This document shows, piece after piece, positions 30,924 through 42,399 of a stretch of DNA of 64,000 nucleotides. Under the pieces are notes generated by a model that was given only the letters and a program-made list of their open reading frames with translations, had not been told where the DNA came from and made no database searches. The stretch covers positions 62,001 to 126,000 of the forward strand of contig CAUYUJ010002747.1 in assembly GCA_963575745.1 (NCBI GenBank), given 5' to 3'. This DNA is from Prorocentrum cordatum (taxonomy: Eukaryota > Sar > Dinophyceae > Prorocentrales > Prorocentraceae). Numbering within the stretch: position 1 is the stretch's first letter; the number at the start of each line of letters is the position of its first letter. A program made the position numbers and the translations under genes.

Positions 30924-31066
30924 AGATGGGGTCGGAGGATCGCGCCGCATCGTCGATGCATCGGCGATGCGTCTCGATGTGGAGCCCAGCGTAGCCGATG
31001 CATTGCGACGTCGCCAGTGCATCGCCGATGCATCGGCAATGCGGCGCGATCCTCGAACCTCATCTG
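30924..31066. mobile_element. Foldback element, family C copy 1
   Basis: About 29-base terminal inverted repeats start AGATGGGGTCGGAGGATCGC and end with the near-complement GCGATCCTCGAACCTCATCT. The interior is itself made of self-complementary CGATGCATCGCCGATG words, so the whole can fold into one long hairpin. Copies lie at 35061-35283, 41256-41395 (partial) and 54319-54525. Non-coding, MITE-like. Confidence 0.75.
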
Positions 31067-31375
31067 GGAGGCCTCTTAGGGCGCCCCGGGGGGTGGGCCC
31101 GCCGTCCGCGATTGGTGCGCAGGCGCGTCGAGTTTTTGGCGTCCCCCGAAGCGCCGCGGGCTGGCCTGCCGGCGGGATAAGGGAGCGGCGGGAGGAGGGG
31201 CCGAGGGTCGCGGCGAGGCCTCCATCCGTGTGGCAGTTGCACGGTCTCACATTTTTGGTACCAGTTCTTGGAGGTTGCGCGGGCGAGAGTTCCATATTCT
31301 GAGTGTCCTGGCCTTATCCGTGCAATGGTTGAAAGGTTTAAGACGATTGTGCGCGTCGTTAAGGCGAGCGCGACA
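31067..31375. other. Unassigned sequence
   Basis: GC-rich, nothing recognised. Confidence 0.3.
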
Positions 31376-31408
31376 TCTTGATGATGATGATGCTAATGAT
31401 GATGATGC

Positions 31409-31458
<50 letters not shown>

Positions 31459-31560
31459 GTGGATGTGAAGCTGATGATGATAGTGGTGGTGGTACTGGTG
31501 TTGGTTGTGATGATGATGAGGAGGAGGAGGAGCAGGAGGAGGAGGAGAAGGACCCAGATA
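31376..31560. repeat. (GAT)n then (AGG)n microsatellite
   Basis: Pure GAT over about 31379-31456, then GGTGGTACTGG and AGGAGG. Confidence 0.9.
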
Positions 31561-31569
31561 TCCGACGTC

Positions 31570-31665
31570 GTGTTTTGGGGAACTTTCGGACGGTCCCAGG
31601 GCCCGGTGAGGGTCGAGAAGGGTCAAAACCTTCCCGTCGTAATTTTGTCGCGAAGAGGGGAGGTC
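31570..31665. repeat. Dispersed repeat M, copy 2
   Basis: GTCCCAGGGCCCGGTGAGGG ... CCTTCCCGTCGTAATTTTGT ... AGAGGGGAGGTC. Confidence 0.55.
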
Positions 31666-31669
31666 TATG

Positions 31670-32390
31670 CAGGAGGAGGAGTTGGAGGAGTTGGAGGACG
31701 AGGAGGAGGAGGAGAAGGAGGAAGCTAGGGGCCTGCCCCTCTGGGCCGCGAAGCCGGCGTCTGGCCCGGCCGTCCGAGGCGCAGGCCAGTTGGGCGCAGG
31801 GTGAGGCCGGCGCGGAGGACGCCGCGGGTGCGGCCAGCAGCGCCGCCGGCGCCGCGGCGACGGCCAGCGCTTCCGCGCCGGCGGCGGGAGGCGCGCCCGC
31901 CGCCGCCGGCGCGCCTGCGGCTGGGGGCGAGCCGGGCGACGGGCTCGAGACAGGCCCCGCGCGGGCCCGCCGGCGCGCCCCCGACGGCTGCCAGCCCGCC
32001 GTCGGCGGCGGCGGGTGGCGGCTGCGGCCAGCGGCGGGCGGCGCCGGCGGTGGTGGCGCCGGCGGTGGCGGTGGGCGTCGAGCCCCAGACACAGTCCCAA
32101 GCCAGCACGCATCTTACCGAGGCGGGGCTCTGTTGGCCATGGTGAGGGTCTTTCCTCGGGAGCCTAGGCAGAGCGCGCGCACCACTGGACAGGTCCAGGG
32201 AGCAGCTGTATCATTGTTTTTTTGTTGCTCCGGCAGCTCGCCCTCACGACGGCGAGGCCGACAACGGACGGAGGAGGTGGCGGCGGCGACGGCGGACGGA
32301 GGCGAAGATGAAGGCGACGCCAGGCGCGACATCCCTGTCGGAAGACGAGCCAGACGCGCCCGAGTCTCGATCCTCTAACCGAGAGCTTGG
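31670..32390. other. AGG tract and GC-rich low complexity
   Basis: AGGAGG to 31725, then GCCGCCGGCGCC-rich sequence in which an Ala/Gly frame (31230-32378) and Pro/Ala/Arg minus frames stay open because of composition. No motif. Confidence 0.4.
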
Positions 32391-32429
32391 TCCTCGATCA
32401 ACGACGATCGAAGATCGAGGACTACAGTC

Positions 32430-32932
32430 GACGACGAAATATCGTTGACAATTACGACGACGACGACCGACGACCATTTCTCGACGGACCACGAGCGGCG
32501 ACGGCCGACGAGCGCCGACGGCCGACGCGCGCCGACGGCCGACGACCAACGACGTTCCCGACCTGTCCTGGTGCGCGCTCTGGTCAGAGGTCAAAGGTGG
32601 ATTCAGTATAGGCAACGAGCGCGTCCCGGGAGGCCCCCCCAAGGAACCTCAAACGACCAGCACCTCGATTATCGATCCTAGATTCTCGAACGACCATGAT
32701 CAACGACGGCGATGGACGACGACGACAATCGACGTCGGGCACGATCCACAAAGACGATCGACTACGATGAACGACGACGCCGTGGACGATCGACGGCGCT
32801 GGAACGATGGACGATGGAAGACGACGACGAAGACGAGGACGACGATGGACGACGACGAGGCGACGACGACGACGATGGACGACGACAATCGAGGACGACC
32901 ACGATCGATGACGACGACGAGCGACGACGAGC

Positions 32933-32964
<32 letters not shown>

Positions 32965-32995
32965 CGACGACGACGACGACGACGACTGGCGGCGC
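32430..32995. repeat. GACGAC / CGACGG microsatellite
   Basis: Degenerate ACGACG and GACGATCGAC words, nearly pure GAC at 32935-32985. Asp/Arg/Thr frames are by-products. Confidence 0.85.
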
Positions 32996-33334
32996 GAGGC
33001 GCGCCGTCCTCTGCGGCGGGCAGCTCCGCCGCGGCGGCCGCCGCCCCGGGCCTCCCCGGCGGCGGCCTCGCGTGGTGCGCCGGCCTGCTGCCCCCAGGTG
33101 GCTCCAGCCCCTCCCGGGGGCAGCGACAGAGGGGGGCAGGCACTGCGGGGGGGGGGAACCTGATGGGCTGGGAGTCCACTGCCACCACCATCAGCAGGAG
33201 GGGGGGAGAGGGTCCTGCTCCCGCCTTCTCCCTCCTCTCCTCTCCTCCTCCTCCTCCCCCTACTTCTCCCCCTCCTCCTCTCCATCTCCTTCCCTTCCCC
33301 TGTAACTTGTGGCAGTGGTAGTGGAAAACAGGCC
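32996..33334. other. GC-rich, then CTCCTC-rich sequence
   Basis: No gene recognised. CTCCTC at 33225-33300. Confidence 0.35.
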
Positions 33335-33483
33335 CATCAGATGCATCGACCCCCAATCGCCCACTGATCACCGATAGGGGCCCGATAGCCCCTTCGCCTG
33401 CCCATGGAGGTGCGGATTCGCTATCGGAGGCCTATCTCCGATCTGTCGGCGATGTGTCGCCGATTCCAGGTCGTTGCACCCCC
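33335..33483. repeat. Dispersed repeat N, copy 2
   Basis: AGATGCATCGACCCCCAATC ... CGATCTGTCGGCGATGTGTC ... GCCGATTCCAGGTCG. Confidence 0.65.
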
Positions 33484-34309
33484 CCCCTATGCCACACCCT
33501 CGGTCGGCGAGGTGTAAGATTCAGTCGGACATGTTCCTCTACAGCAGGAACATTTCAAGAATGGTCCACGACGACAAGCCAACCCGCGGAAGAAGGCTGG
33601 GCATCCCTCCCAAGGGTACCCTTTCATCCTTGCCTCCTCGGTCCATCCTCCTTGGCCACTTTCGTTTGCCGCGCTCCGCTCGTAAAGCTTCGAAGTCTGC
33701 GTCCAAGGCGTTTGCACCCTCATCGCGTTTGCTGACGATTTTTCCGTGCTCCTTTGACTACTTCCGGGTATGTTTCAGTTGTCTCCCAAATTCCGCCTGT
33801 AGGAGGACATGCCTGACCTCAGCGTAAGAGCGACCCCCTCGCCGGAGTGACCTTTGAGTGCGAGCTCACCGAGGTCCCCCCCGATCGCGATGCGACGATG
33901 GTTGCTGGCGTACTTGGATTTGGCCATAGGTCGGGCATGTCCCCCTACAGGCCGATTTGGACGAAAAATGAAAAATAGCTAACGCATGCAACAATAACCA
34001 GAACAGTCAAAATCGTCCCCAGACTGTCTCTTGGACCATTTTTGAACATTCCTCTTGTTGAGGGACAGGCCCGACCTGAATTTGGCCGCTGCGCCCCTCC
34101 GCCCCCGCACTCGAGGCCACGCTCTTGCTCAGAGTCGCTCTTGCGTGCAGCCGACTCGGGCATTCTGGGGGGCCCTCCCCGCGGCGTCACTCGGGCCCTC
34201 GCGGGGGCCCTCGGCCGGGGGCCCTCGGTCGGGGGGGACCAGGATGAGCATGAATCAGGAGGGGGAAAAACGCACACACAAACTGGAAGTTTCGTCGATA
34301 CCCACGCCG
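33484..34309. other. Unassigned sequence
   Basis: Two overlapping plus frames near 33454-33827 have no motif. CTGGACATG-like words occur around 33525 and 33935 (GACATGTTCCTCTACAG, GCATGTCCCCCTACAG) and may be fragments of one repeat. Confidence 0.3.
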
Positions 34310-34420
34310 AGATGTGGAAGAACACGGGAAGTGGGGGGGGAAGGAGAAATTCCAGAAAATATGGAGAAAGATGGGGGAATCATGGGATTTGTGTGTATTT
34401 ACTTGTGTGTCCCTGGGCCT
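34310..34420. repeat. Dispersed repeat K, copy 2
   Basis: GATGTGGAAGAACACGGGAA ... TTTGTGTGTATTTACTTGTG ... TCCCTGGGCC. Confidence 0.55.
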
Positions 34421-34440
34421 CTTGAAGAAGCCCGTTCCAC

Positions 34441-34531
34441 GGCGTTCTCCAGAACGCTATCAGAGCGTTCCGGAACGCTCTGAGAAGGCCGCGCCGCCCG
34501 AGACATCTTCCAAAGCCGCCAGGTCTCAGAG
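34441..34531. repeat. Dispersed repeat J, copy 2
   Basis: GAGCGTTCCGGAACGCTCTG, a palindromic start, followed by AGAAGGCCGCGCCGCCC and ATCTTCCAAAGCCGCCAGG. Confidence 0.65.
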
Positions 34532-34687
34532 ATTTCTGATTTTAGCGACGCGTCTGCGCCGACATTGGCGCGTGAGCTGCGCGCGTAAGGTCGCGCATGA
34601 GCGCCCTCGCTTCCAGCGTAGCCTGCCGCGCTGGCGGCTGGCGTAAGCTGCGGCGTAAGGTCGTTGTGCCATCTCGCTTGCAGTAGA

Positions 34688-34862
34688 GGTCCATGCCAAG
34701 AAACACCCTGCTTGCCTCCATGGTGCCCTGCGTTTCCTTGGGTTTGATAGTTTTGCGATGGGAAGCGTGACGTTCCCACCCCAGAAATCGATGGACGTCC
34801 TGGGGTCTCAGGGTTGGGTTTCTTGTGGAAGGTTTCTTGCGGACTGGCCTCCACTGTCCCAG
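34688..34862. repeat. Dispersed repeat D, copy 1
   Basis: About 165 bases (TGCCAAGAAACACCCTGCTT ... GGACGTCCTGGGGTCTCAGG ... CTTGTGGAAGGTTTCTTG) closely matching 54538-54706. Confidence 0.75.
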
Positions 34863-34899
34863 ACATGCGACGCCCTGATTTTTTCAGGACGGCGTCCCT

Positions 34900-35050
34900 G
34901 GAAGTCCCGACCCTCTATCCGGGACCGATTCTTCGTCACGAGTCGTTTTTTGGCGGCCCCGAGGCCCGGCGAGGGCCCCCCAGGGCAGAATTTTTTTTAT
35001 GACGCCATCATGTCTGGGGTATGATCCGGTTTTCATCGTCGCTCATTTTC
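34900..35050. repeat. Dispersed repeat M, copy 3 (diverged)
   Basis: TCCGGGACCGATTCTTCGTC ... CCCGGCGAGGGCCCC ... TTTTTTATGACG. Confidence 0.45.
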
Positions 35051-35060
35051 TAGGCCCCCT

Positions 35061-35283
35061 AGATGGGGTCGGAGTAGATGGTGTCGGAGGATCGCGCCGC
35101 ATCGCCGAGGCATCGTCGATGGGGCTCGATGCGAAGCCGGATTTTCCTCACGCTGGCGTCGCCGATGCATCGCCGATGTAGCCGATGCGTCGCCGATGCG
35201 TCGCCGATGCATCGCCGATGTATCGCCGATGTATCGCCGATGCGGCGCGATCCGCCGACCCCCGGGGCACTCCGACCCCATCT
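35061..35283. mobile_element. Foldback element, family C copy 2 (nested ends)
   Basis: Outer ends AGATGGGGTCGGAGT and ACTCCGACCCCATCT are perfect complements. Inside them an inner pair, GTCGGAGGATCGCGCCGCAT and GCGGCGCGATCCGCCGAC, brackets CGATGCATCGCCGATG repeats. This looks like one element inside the ends of another. Confidence 0.75.
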
Positions 35284-35441
35284 GGGAGGCTGATTCCACA
35301 CTTGGCCTCACCCGGTGCTGTCCTCGTCCTGGCGTTGCCTTACTCGCGGGGCCGCCCCGCGGGCCCTCGGCGGGGGCCCTCGTGGGGGCCCGCCCCTGGG
35401 GCCCCCCCGCCGCGCGCCGGGCGGGTGCAGAGCGGAGGCTC

Positions 35442-35580
35442 AAGCAGTGGCGAAGCGTCCTGGCTCGCCTAAGGGCCCATCAAACAATGTTCTAAGAGCC
35501 TCTGGTGGTTTCCACGAGATGTTCTCAGATCATTTCTGGCTGGGACTGTCTTGCTTTAGCACATCGGGCTCCCGGGCTTC
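35442..35580. mobile_element. SINE-like element, family A copy 3 (3' truncated)
   Basis: AAGCAGTGGCGAAGCGTCCT to TTAGCACATCGGGCTCC; the last ~90 bases of the family are missing. Confidence 0.55.
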
Positions 35581-35734
35581 TGGGAGAGGTGATCGTCACC
35601 TGCGGGGGGGGGGAAGAGGAGGGTGGACGGTGGACGGTGGAGGAGAAGGAGGAGAGGGAGGAGCAGGAGGAGGAGGCAGCGGAAGAGGAGGAGGGGGCGG
35701 AGTTTGACGAGGAGAAGGACGACGAGGAGGTGGA

Positions 35735-36676
35735 TGTCGTCGATGATGATGATGATGATGATGTTGATGATGATGGTGGTGGTGATGTTGATGATGATGG
35801 TGGTGGTGATGATGCTGCCAGTGACGTTTCTGATGACGATGATGATGGTGGTGGTGTTGATGATGGTGATGGAAAGGATGGTGATGGCTATGGTAATTAT
35901 GGTGGTAATCATTTTTGATGATGCCGATGATGGTAATGACGATGATGACCATGACGATGATGATGATTGTCAGGGTGGTGATGATGATGTCTGTGCGTCT
36001 AACTATGGCTATGGCTATGAATATGGCTAGTATGACGATGGGTATGACTAGGACGGTCATGGTGATGACGATTAGGAAGATGATGTTGGTGATTGATATG
36101 ATGATCATGATGCTGATTATGATGGTGATCTTGATGATCATGATGATGAGGATGAAGCCGACGATTGTAGGTATGATGTTGCTGCTTCTGATGGTGATGG
36201 TGATGATGACAATGATGCTGGCGATTGTGACGATGACGAGGATGATGATGATGATGACGATGATGCTGATTCTGAAGGCGATGCTGATTATGATGATGAT
36301 GCTGATGATGACGATCATGCTGCTGCTACGTCTGGTGAGGATGGTGATGATGATGATGATGATGATCATGATGATGATGATGATCATGATGATCTCGGTA
36401 GTTATGATGTGGATGGTGGTGCTGATGGTGGTGGCGACGGTGATGGTGATGATGCTTGTGGTGATGCTGGAGTTGGTGATGATAATTGTGGTTGCTATGG
36501 TTGAGATGATGGTGGTGGCGAGGATGGTGAAGATGATGACGACGCCGATGACGATGATGACGGTGACGATGATGATGGTGATGATGCTATGATGATGGGT
36601 AACCAGAGAGGGCGCGGACGATGGCGACGACGACGCCGACGACGTCAACGACGTCGACGATGATGATCACGCTGAC

Positions 36677-36734
<58 letters not shown>

Positions 36735-37560
36735 CTCACGATGACGTCGATCATGAATATGATGACGATGATGGTGATGGCAGTGGTTATTAGGGAGCTG
36801 ATGTTGTTGATGAATATGTTCATGATGCTGCTGCTGACCATGATTTTGCTGCTGCCTCTGTTGATGATGGGGGTGATGATGATACTCATGATGCTGATAA
36901 TGTGAATGATGGCGGTTGTGATTATGAGAGGTTGGTGGTGGCAATGGATGTCGTGATGTTCATGGTATTGAGGCTTGTGATGATGACGACTACGGTGATG
37001 CTGATGGTGGTGTTGGTGATGTCGATGATGGCGGTGATGATGCTGCTGGTGGTGATGAGGACGAATCATGAAGGCGCGGTCTAGGAGGACGACGGCGACG
37101 ACAGCGACGACGATGATGGTGGTGGTGGAGGTCATGATGGTGATGGTGTTCATTTCGATGGCTGGTAGTGGTTGTATTGGTGGTCTGGTTGATGAACATG
37201 ACGATGACGATGATGATGGCGGTGATGCTGATGGTGATGGTTGTGGTGTTGTGGTGGCGATGGTGGCGGTAATGATCATGACGACTGTGATGATGATGGC
37301 GCTGGCCAGGACGACGATGACGGTGCTGATGGTGACGATGAGTATGAGTGTTGTGGTGGTGTTGGTGTTGGTGGTGGTCATGCTTGTGATGGATGCGGGC
37401 GATGACGTTGGCAGTGGTTATAATGATGGTTATGATGATGACGTTGATGCTGGCTATGGTGATGGTGCTGGTGACTATGGTGAGGGTGATGGTGGCGATG
37501 ACGACGATGATGGTGATTATGATGAAGCTATTGATGGCGACGACGACGACGGGAAGGAGG
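35735..37560. repeat. (GAT)n microsatellite region
   Basis: About 1.8 kb of GATGAT with GGTGAT, GACGAT and TGATGCTGA interruptions, nearly pure at 36665-36735. Met/Val, Asp and His/Ile frames in all phases (for example 35596-36648 and 36587-37381 on minus) are repeat products. Confidence 0.9.
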
Positions 37561-38060
37561 AGGGGAATTAGGACGTCGGGTTGGCTGCCCGCTTGCTCCT
37601 TCTTCCCCTCTACCTCCCACCCCCCTTCCTCCTCCTCCCCTCCCCCCCTTCACTCTTTCCACTTCCCCACCTGTCCGTCCTCCTTCCCCTCCGTCGCCTT
37701 CCCCTCCCTCCAGAGACGTGCCAGAGGCATTGCTTCCCCATTTGCGCCCACCGCTCCGCGGCCTCTCCCGCGTCTTGTCCCCCCCCCTCCCGCCAGCCCG
37801 AGCAGCCTTCGAGACGACGGTGAAGGCCACCAAGGCCACAGTGGCTCGGGCCGCACCGCCCGTGACAGAGCTGTGCGCCGACGCGAAGGAGCTCGTCTCC
37901 GTGTGTTGGCGGGCCTTCCGGAAGGACGGCGGCCGCGGCGGAAAGGGGGGGCTCGGTCGTCATGGAGCAAAAAGGGTTCCTTCCTCCCTCCTCCCTCCCT
38001 CCTCCTCCTCCTCCTCCTGTTCTTCCTCCATCTCCTCCTCCTCGGGAGACGGGTCCTGAG
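37561..38060 (+). other. CT-rich sequence with a possible exon
   Basis: CCTCCT-rich to 37700 and again at 37985-38040. Between them the frame 37718-38059 reads MPEALLPHLRPPLRGLSRVL, AFETTVKATKATVARAAPPV and TELCADAKELVSVCWRAFRK, which is protein-like. No family recognised. Confidence 0.3.
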
Positions 38061-38741
38061 GTTTTTCGCCCGCCTCTGGGCACCCAGGGGCATTCCGCGC
38101 GGGATCTGTCGACAGCGGATGTTCGGGATGAGTGGCTGTCCCCCCAAGCCCACCAACCCATCCCAACCCAACTCGAAGGCCCCAAGTCGACGTCCATTCC
38201 CAGTGGCGGGGGAGTCGGGGAACATTTGATTCAAAAACACATGCGAAGCCCGTACCCTCCACCCCCCAAAACTCGAAAGTCGGGCCTCCACATTGGAGTG
38301 GGGTGGTCTGGTAGGTAAGTCGTCAGAGATGCAGGACCCCCTTCCCTCGGGGCCATTTCTGTTTCGGTGCCGCGGTCGGGGGCGGCGCCGCGCGCCGGTG
38401 CGCCCGCGAGCGCGACGCGCGCGTGCTGGGGATGGGCGAGGGAAGGCGCACTGATCTCACCATCTACCAAACCACCCCAACCCAATGGTCTGGGGCGCCG
38501 CCGTCGCCGATGGGGCCAGCAGGTGCGACTCGGCGCGCCTGAGGGAGCGAGTCTCTCCTGCCCCCCCGCCTCTTCTTCCCGCTACAGAAATACACCACAT
38601 GAAAACTATGTTCCTCTCTCCCCCGATGACGTCCGGAAGATGCCCCGCCCCCCTCCGCGTATTGTTTTTAAACTCTCAGGATTCCCGGGAGTTGGGTTTC
38701 TGTTAGTTTTTTTCAAAATGTTGTTCCCGCTGACGCGCTGG
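38061..38741. other. Unassigned sequence
   Basis: CCACCCCAACCCAA-type words near 38150 and 38465 form a loose inverted pair with GGGTGGGGTGGT at about 38297. No gene. Confidence 0.3.
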
Positions 38742-38905
38742 CCTCATTTTCGGGCCTCCGCTCGTTCCGAATCGCGCTTCCGCTGCAACGTTGGCCTCAT
38801 TTCCGCGTGTCCGCTCGTTCCGAGTCGTGCTCCCGCTGCAGGGTTTTGCCTCATTTCCACGCTTCTCCTCGTTCCGAATCGTGTTCCGCTGTGCGATGCC
38901 CTGCC
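38742..38905. repeat. 54-bp tandem triplication
   Basis: Units begin CCTCATTT at 38742, 38795 and 38849 and each contains CTCGTTCCGA(A/G)TCG and CCGCTG. Confidence 0.75.
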
Positions 38906-38934
38906 TTCAGCTGCAATGCTAGGATCGGCTGTGC

Positions 38935-39290
38935 TTGACTGCGCAGTGCCACGCCATGCTATGCCATGCTACGCTTTGATCTTCAATGCCATGCTATGCC
39001 ATGTTCGGTTCTGTGCCAGTGTGCGATGCCATTCTTTGTGTTGCAATGCTTTGTGATGCAATTCTTCACTTCGCAACGCCACGCCCTGCTATGACATTCT
39101 ACGCTCTGCCGTGCTCTTCTACGCCCTGCTATGCCGTGATTCACGATGCATCGCGCACCCTCTCGGGATCATTGCCATGCTCGATTCGACATCCGACTGT
39201 GCGAATAGAGAGGATATGTACGTCGTGGTAAGGGATGGGAGGGAGGGGTAGACGTCAGATCTGACTCGAGCGCGCCTAGCTTGTCGTCCC
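38935..39290 (+). repeat. Dispersed repeat Q, plus-oriented copy
   Basis: ATGCCATGCTATGCC pentamer section, then a unique tail (GATGCATCGCGCACCCTCTC ... GGGATCATTGCCATGCTCGA ... CATCCGACTGTGCGAATAG ... AGGGATGGGAGGGAGGG ... TAGCTTGTC). The reverse complement of this sequence, clearly related along its length, lies at 47500-47745 directly after the minus-strand LINE ORF. Confidence 0.7.
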
Positions 39291-39440
39291 CCCTCCCCCA
39301 GCCCCTTTCCCTATCCCTCCCGAGATAGGGGGGATGAGGGGAACGGGAGGAGGAGGAGGCGGAGGGGGACTAGGAGGCAGAGGAGAGGCCGAGGAACAGA
39401 CGGGGACGGAGGCGGGATGGAGCCCGCGGAGGGGGGTAGT
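39291..39440. other. Purine-rich transition
   Basis: GAGGAGGAGG- and GGGGATGAGGGG-rich; no gene. Confidence 0.4.
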
Positions 39441-40187
39441 GGGATCATGATGATTATGATCAGGATTAGTTTGTTGATGATGGTGATGGAGATGGTGATG
39501 GCGATGATGATGGTGATGGTGATGCTGATGATGCTGATGATCAGGATGCTGACGATGATGATTATGATGATGCTGCTGATGATGATGATGAGGATGATGA
39601 TGCTGATACTGATGAGGATGGTGGTGATGATGATGTGGATGATGATGCTGGTGGTCTTGATGATGACGATGTTGTTGATGATGATGGTGCTGATGATGAG
39701 AAGGGTGAGGATGATGATGAGGATGGGTATGGCGATGGTGATTATTTTAAAGAGGATGAAGAATATGATGACGATGGTGATGATGATGATGGTGGTGGTG
39801 AGAATGAAGATGATGGTGTTTCTGGTGAAGATGGTGATGACGAGGAAGGGTATGGTGGCGATGCTGATAGTGATGGTGATGGAGGTGGTGGTTTGGTGGT
39901 GGCGATGATGGTGGTCGTGGCGATGATGCTGATGATGGTGGAGGTTGTGATGAAGACGATGCCCAACACGGAGATGATGAGGACGATGGGACGAGCACGT
40001 GGAGGGGGATGGTGATGAAGGTCATGGTGGTGGTGAGATTGCTCCCGCTTTAAATGATGCTGATTATTGTGCGTTTGGCGGTGATGAGGGTGGTGAGGAT
40101 GGGCTTGTGGTGGTTACGATGCTGGTGGTGACGACGACGGTGTTGTGAATGCTGTTGATGATGATAGTGGTGTTACCAGCGACGATT

Positions 40188-40229
<42 letters not shown>

Positions 40230-40301
40230 GTGATGACGAGGGCGATGACGAGGATGAGATGGGCGAGGAATACGACTATGACGACGACAATGCAGATGCT
40301 T

Positions 40302-40335
<34 letters not shown>

Positions 40336-40374
40336 GGGTGATGATGCTGATGATGAGCGATTATGATAATGATT

Positions 40375-40429
<55 letters not shown>

Positions 40430-40740
40430 CAATGATGATGCTGATGATGATTATTATGATGATGATGCTGATGCTGATCATGATAATGATGATGCTGATG
40501 GCGACGATGATGATTATATGATGTCGGTAATCTTAGAGATGGCGTCGATGACGATGATTTAGACGATGGCGGTGGTGATGGTGATGTTGCGTGATGGCGG
40601 TAATGCTGATGTTGACCATGATGATGATGATTCAATGATGATGAGGGTTATGATGGTGGTGATCATGATGACGATGATGATTATTATGATACTAGCGGTG
40701 GTGGCGATGATGGTGTTGGTGAGCATGATGATGGGACCGG
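39441..40740. repeat. (GAT)n microsatellite region
   Basis: About 1.3 kb of GATGAT with GGTGAT interruptions, almost pure at 40375-40430. Poly-Asp (40145-40366), Met and His/Ser frames are by-products. Confidence 0.9.
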
Positions 40741-41255
40741 GAGAGTGAGCAGGAGGAGGAGGGGGCGCGCACGCGCACGAGCGCAGTTCTTTTGCCTCTG
40801 GTTCGCCAAATTATGACAGTCGACAGTCAGTTCACGGAGTACGAAGGGGGGATACGCCCAGCACAAGTTAGCCACCTTGAGTGTGAGCGAATCCACAGTT
40901 GAGATCCCGGTAGAGTCGAGCTCAGACGACCGCTGAGCACCAGCGGCAGTCGCGCACGCGCGCACGCGACATGGTGCGTCATCGCCAGAGCCATCTTCCT
41001 TCCCACGAAGAATGGGTAAACTACTTTTCCCAGCGGGCCCCCTCTAGGTGAGGTCGGGTGCCTTGGCGCTCCTTTAGGAGACAGCACCCATCCCCGATTG
41101 AGCGACGGACATAAGAAAACGGGGTCGTCTGCTCCGACATTGGCGCATAGCTGCCGGCGTGAGGTCACCCATTCAGGTCACTCCCCATTACCACCCGCCC
41201 CAGGATCGTTCAAGCGGAATCGCCTGTCTCCAGGCCTCCCCAGTGGGGAACGAGT
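40741..41255. other. Unassigned sequence
   Basis: No gene or repeat recognised beyond ACGCGCGCAC runs at 40765 and 40950. Confidence 0.3.
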
Positions 41256-41395
41256 AGATGGGGCCAGAGGATCGCGCCGCATCGCGGATGTATCGTCGAT
41301 TCGGCTCGACGTGAAGCCCGGCTTTCTCCACGCCCGTGCCGCCGATGCGTCGCCGACGTCGCCGACGCATCGCCGATGCTGCCCGAGGCCAGGAC
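41256..41395. mobile_element. Foldback element, family C copy 3 (partial)
   Basis: AGATGGGGCCAGAGGATCGC start and the CGATG-rich interior are present. The right inverted end is degraded near GCTGCCCGAGGCC. Confidence 0.6.
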
Positions 41396-42399
41396 CCCCC
41401 CCCCCCCCAGAGGGAGAGCGGGTTCGACGGCCCCTCCGCGCCGCCGCTACGCCCGACAGACACACCAGGTGGGGGGGCACTGGAGTCTGGTGGTCCAAAG
41501 ATGGGGTCCTGAGAAATAGGGACTTGCGGACAGGAGGGGATGCAAGGGTGGATTCACGATGTTTGAGGCACCTCGTCCTCGGGACCCCACCCCGTCCCTC
41601 AGGTCCCCATCTTTGAGCCGCCGAGGGGAATCCTCCGAGCTCCTGAAGACAAAAAATGATAAGGCGGGCGGGCGGACAGCAAGCTGGGGGCAGTCGAGAG
41701 GGTCAGGGGCAACGCCAGGGGAGGCGGGGGCTGGGCTCACGGGGAGATGCATCGACCCCCACTCGGCGAGCGAGGGGGGAAAGTGAGAAGGAGAAGGTTT
41801 TTCCAGAAGGCGGGGGGACTTCTCAGAAACCCTGGCGCCTTCGGAGAAGTGTTCTGTGTCTTGCGGGAACTGTTCACAAGGCTGGGGGACTTCCGAGCTC
41901 GCCGCCGACCCACTCGCCCTTTCCTCGCCGATGGGCGCCCGATTGCGCACTCCGCCCACGAGCGTGCGGTTTCGCTGTCCGGGGCCTATCGCCGATGAAT
42001 TGGCGATGTACCGCCGATTCCAGCGATGCTCCCCTTCCCCTGAGCCGGTTTCCTTCGTCGTTGCCTCTCAGAGGGAGCGGACAGTCGCCGTCGAGGGTCG
42101 AAGTCGTCGTCCTCCTCCACCTCCTCCTCCTCCTCTTCGTCCTCCTCCTCCTGCTCGATGGACCCCGGGGCCATCCCATGTGGCGGAACTTGATTTGCTT
42201 CTCTGCGAAGTTAATTGGGAGGCATGTTCTGCAGCGGAGAGGGTTCACCAGATAAACCGTTGCATGCGGGCCGCATCTAGGAAGGACACAAGTGCGCCTC
42301 CTACCCATGGCGAGGTGTAGGAGCCATGCGTGGATCTCGATATCAGAATACGTTCGGTGATAAATTTGCGAAGGAATCTTAAGTCCTCAACCCGCCCGC
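41396..42399. other. Mostly unassigned; fragments of repeat N
   Basis: AGATGCATCGACCCCCACTC at 41743-41762 and CGATGTACCGCCGATTCCAG at about 42004-42023 match the two ends of repeat N with other sequence between. CTCCTCCTC at 42110-42150. No gene recognised. Confidence 0.4.
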
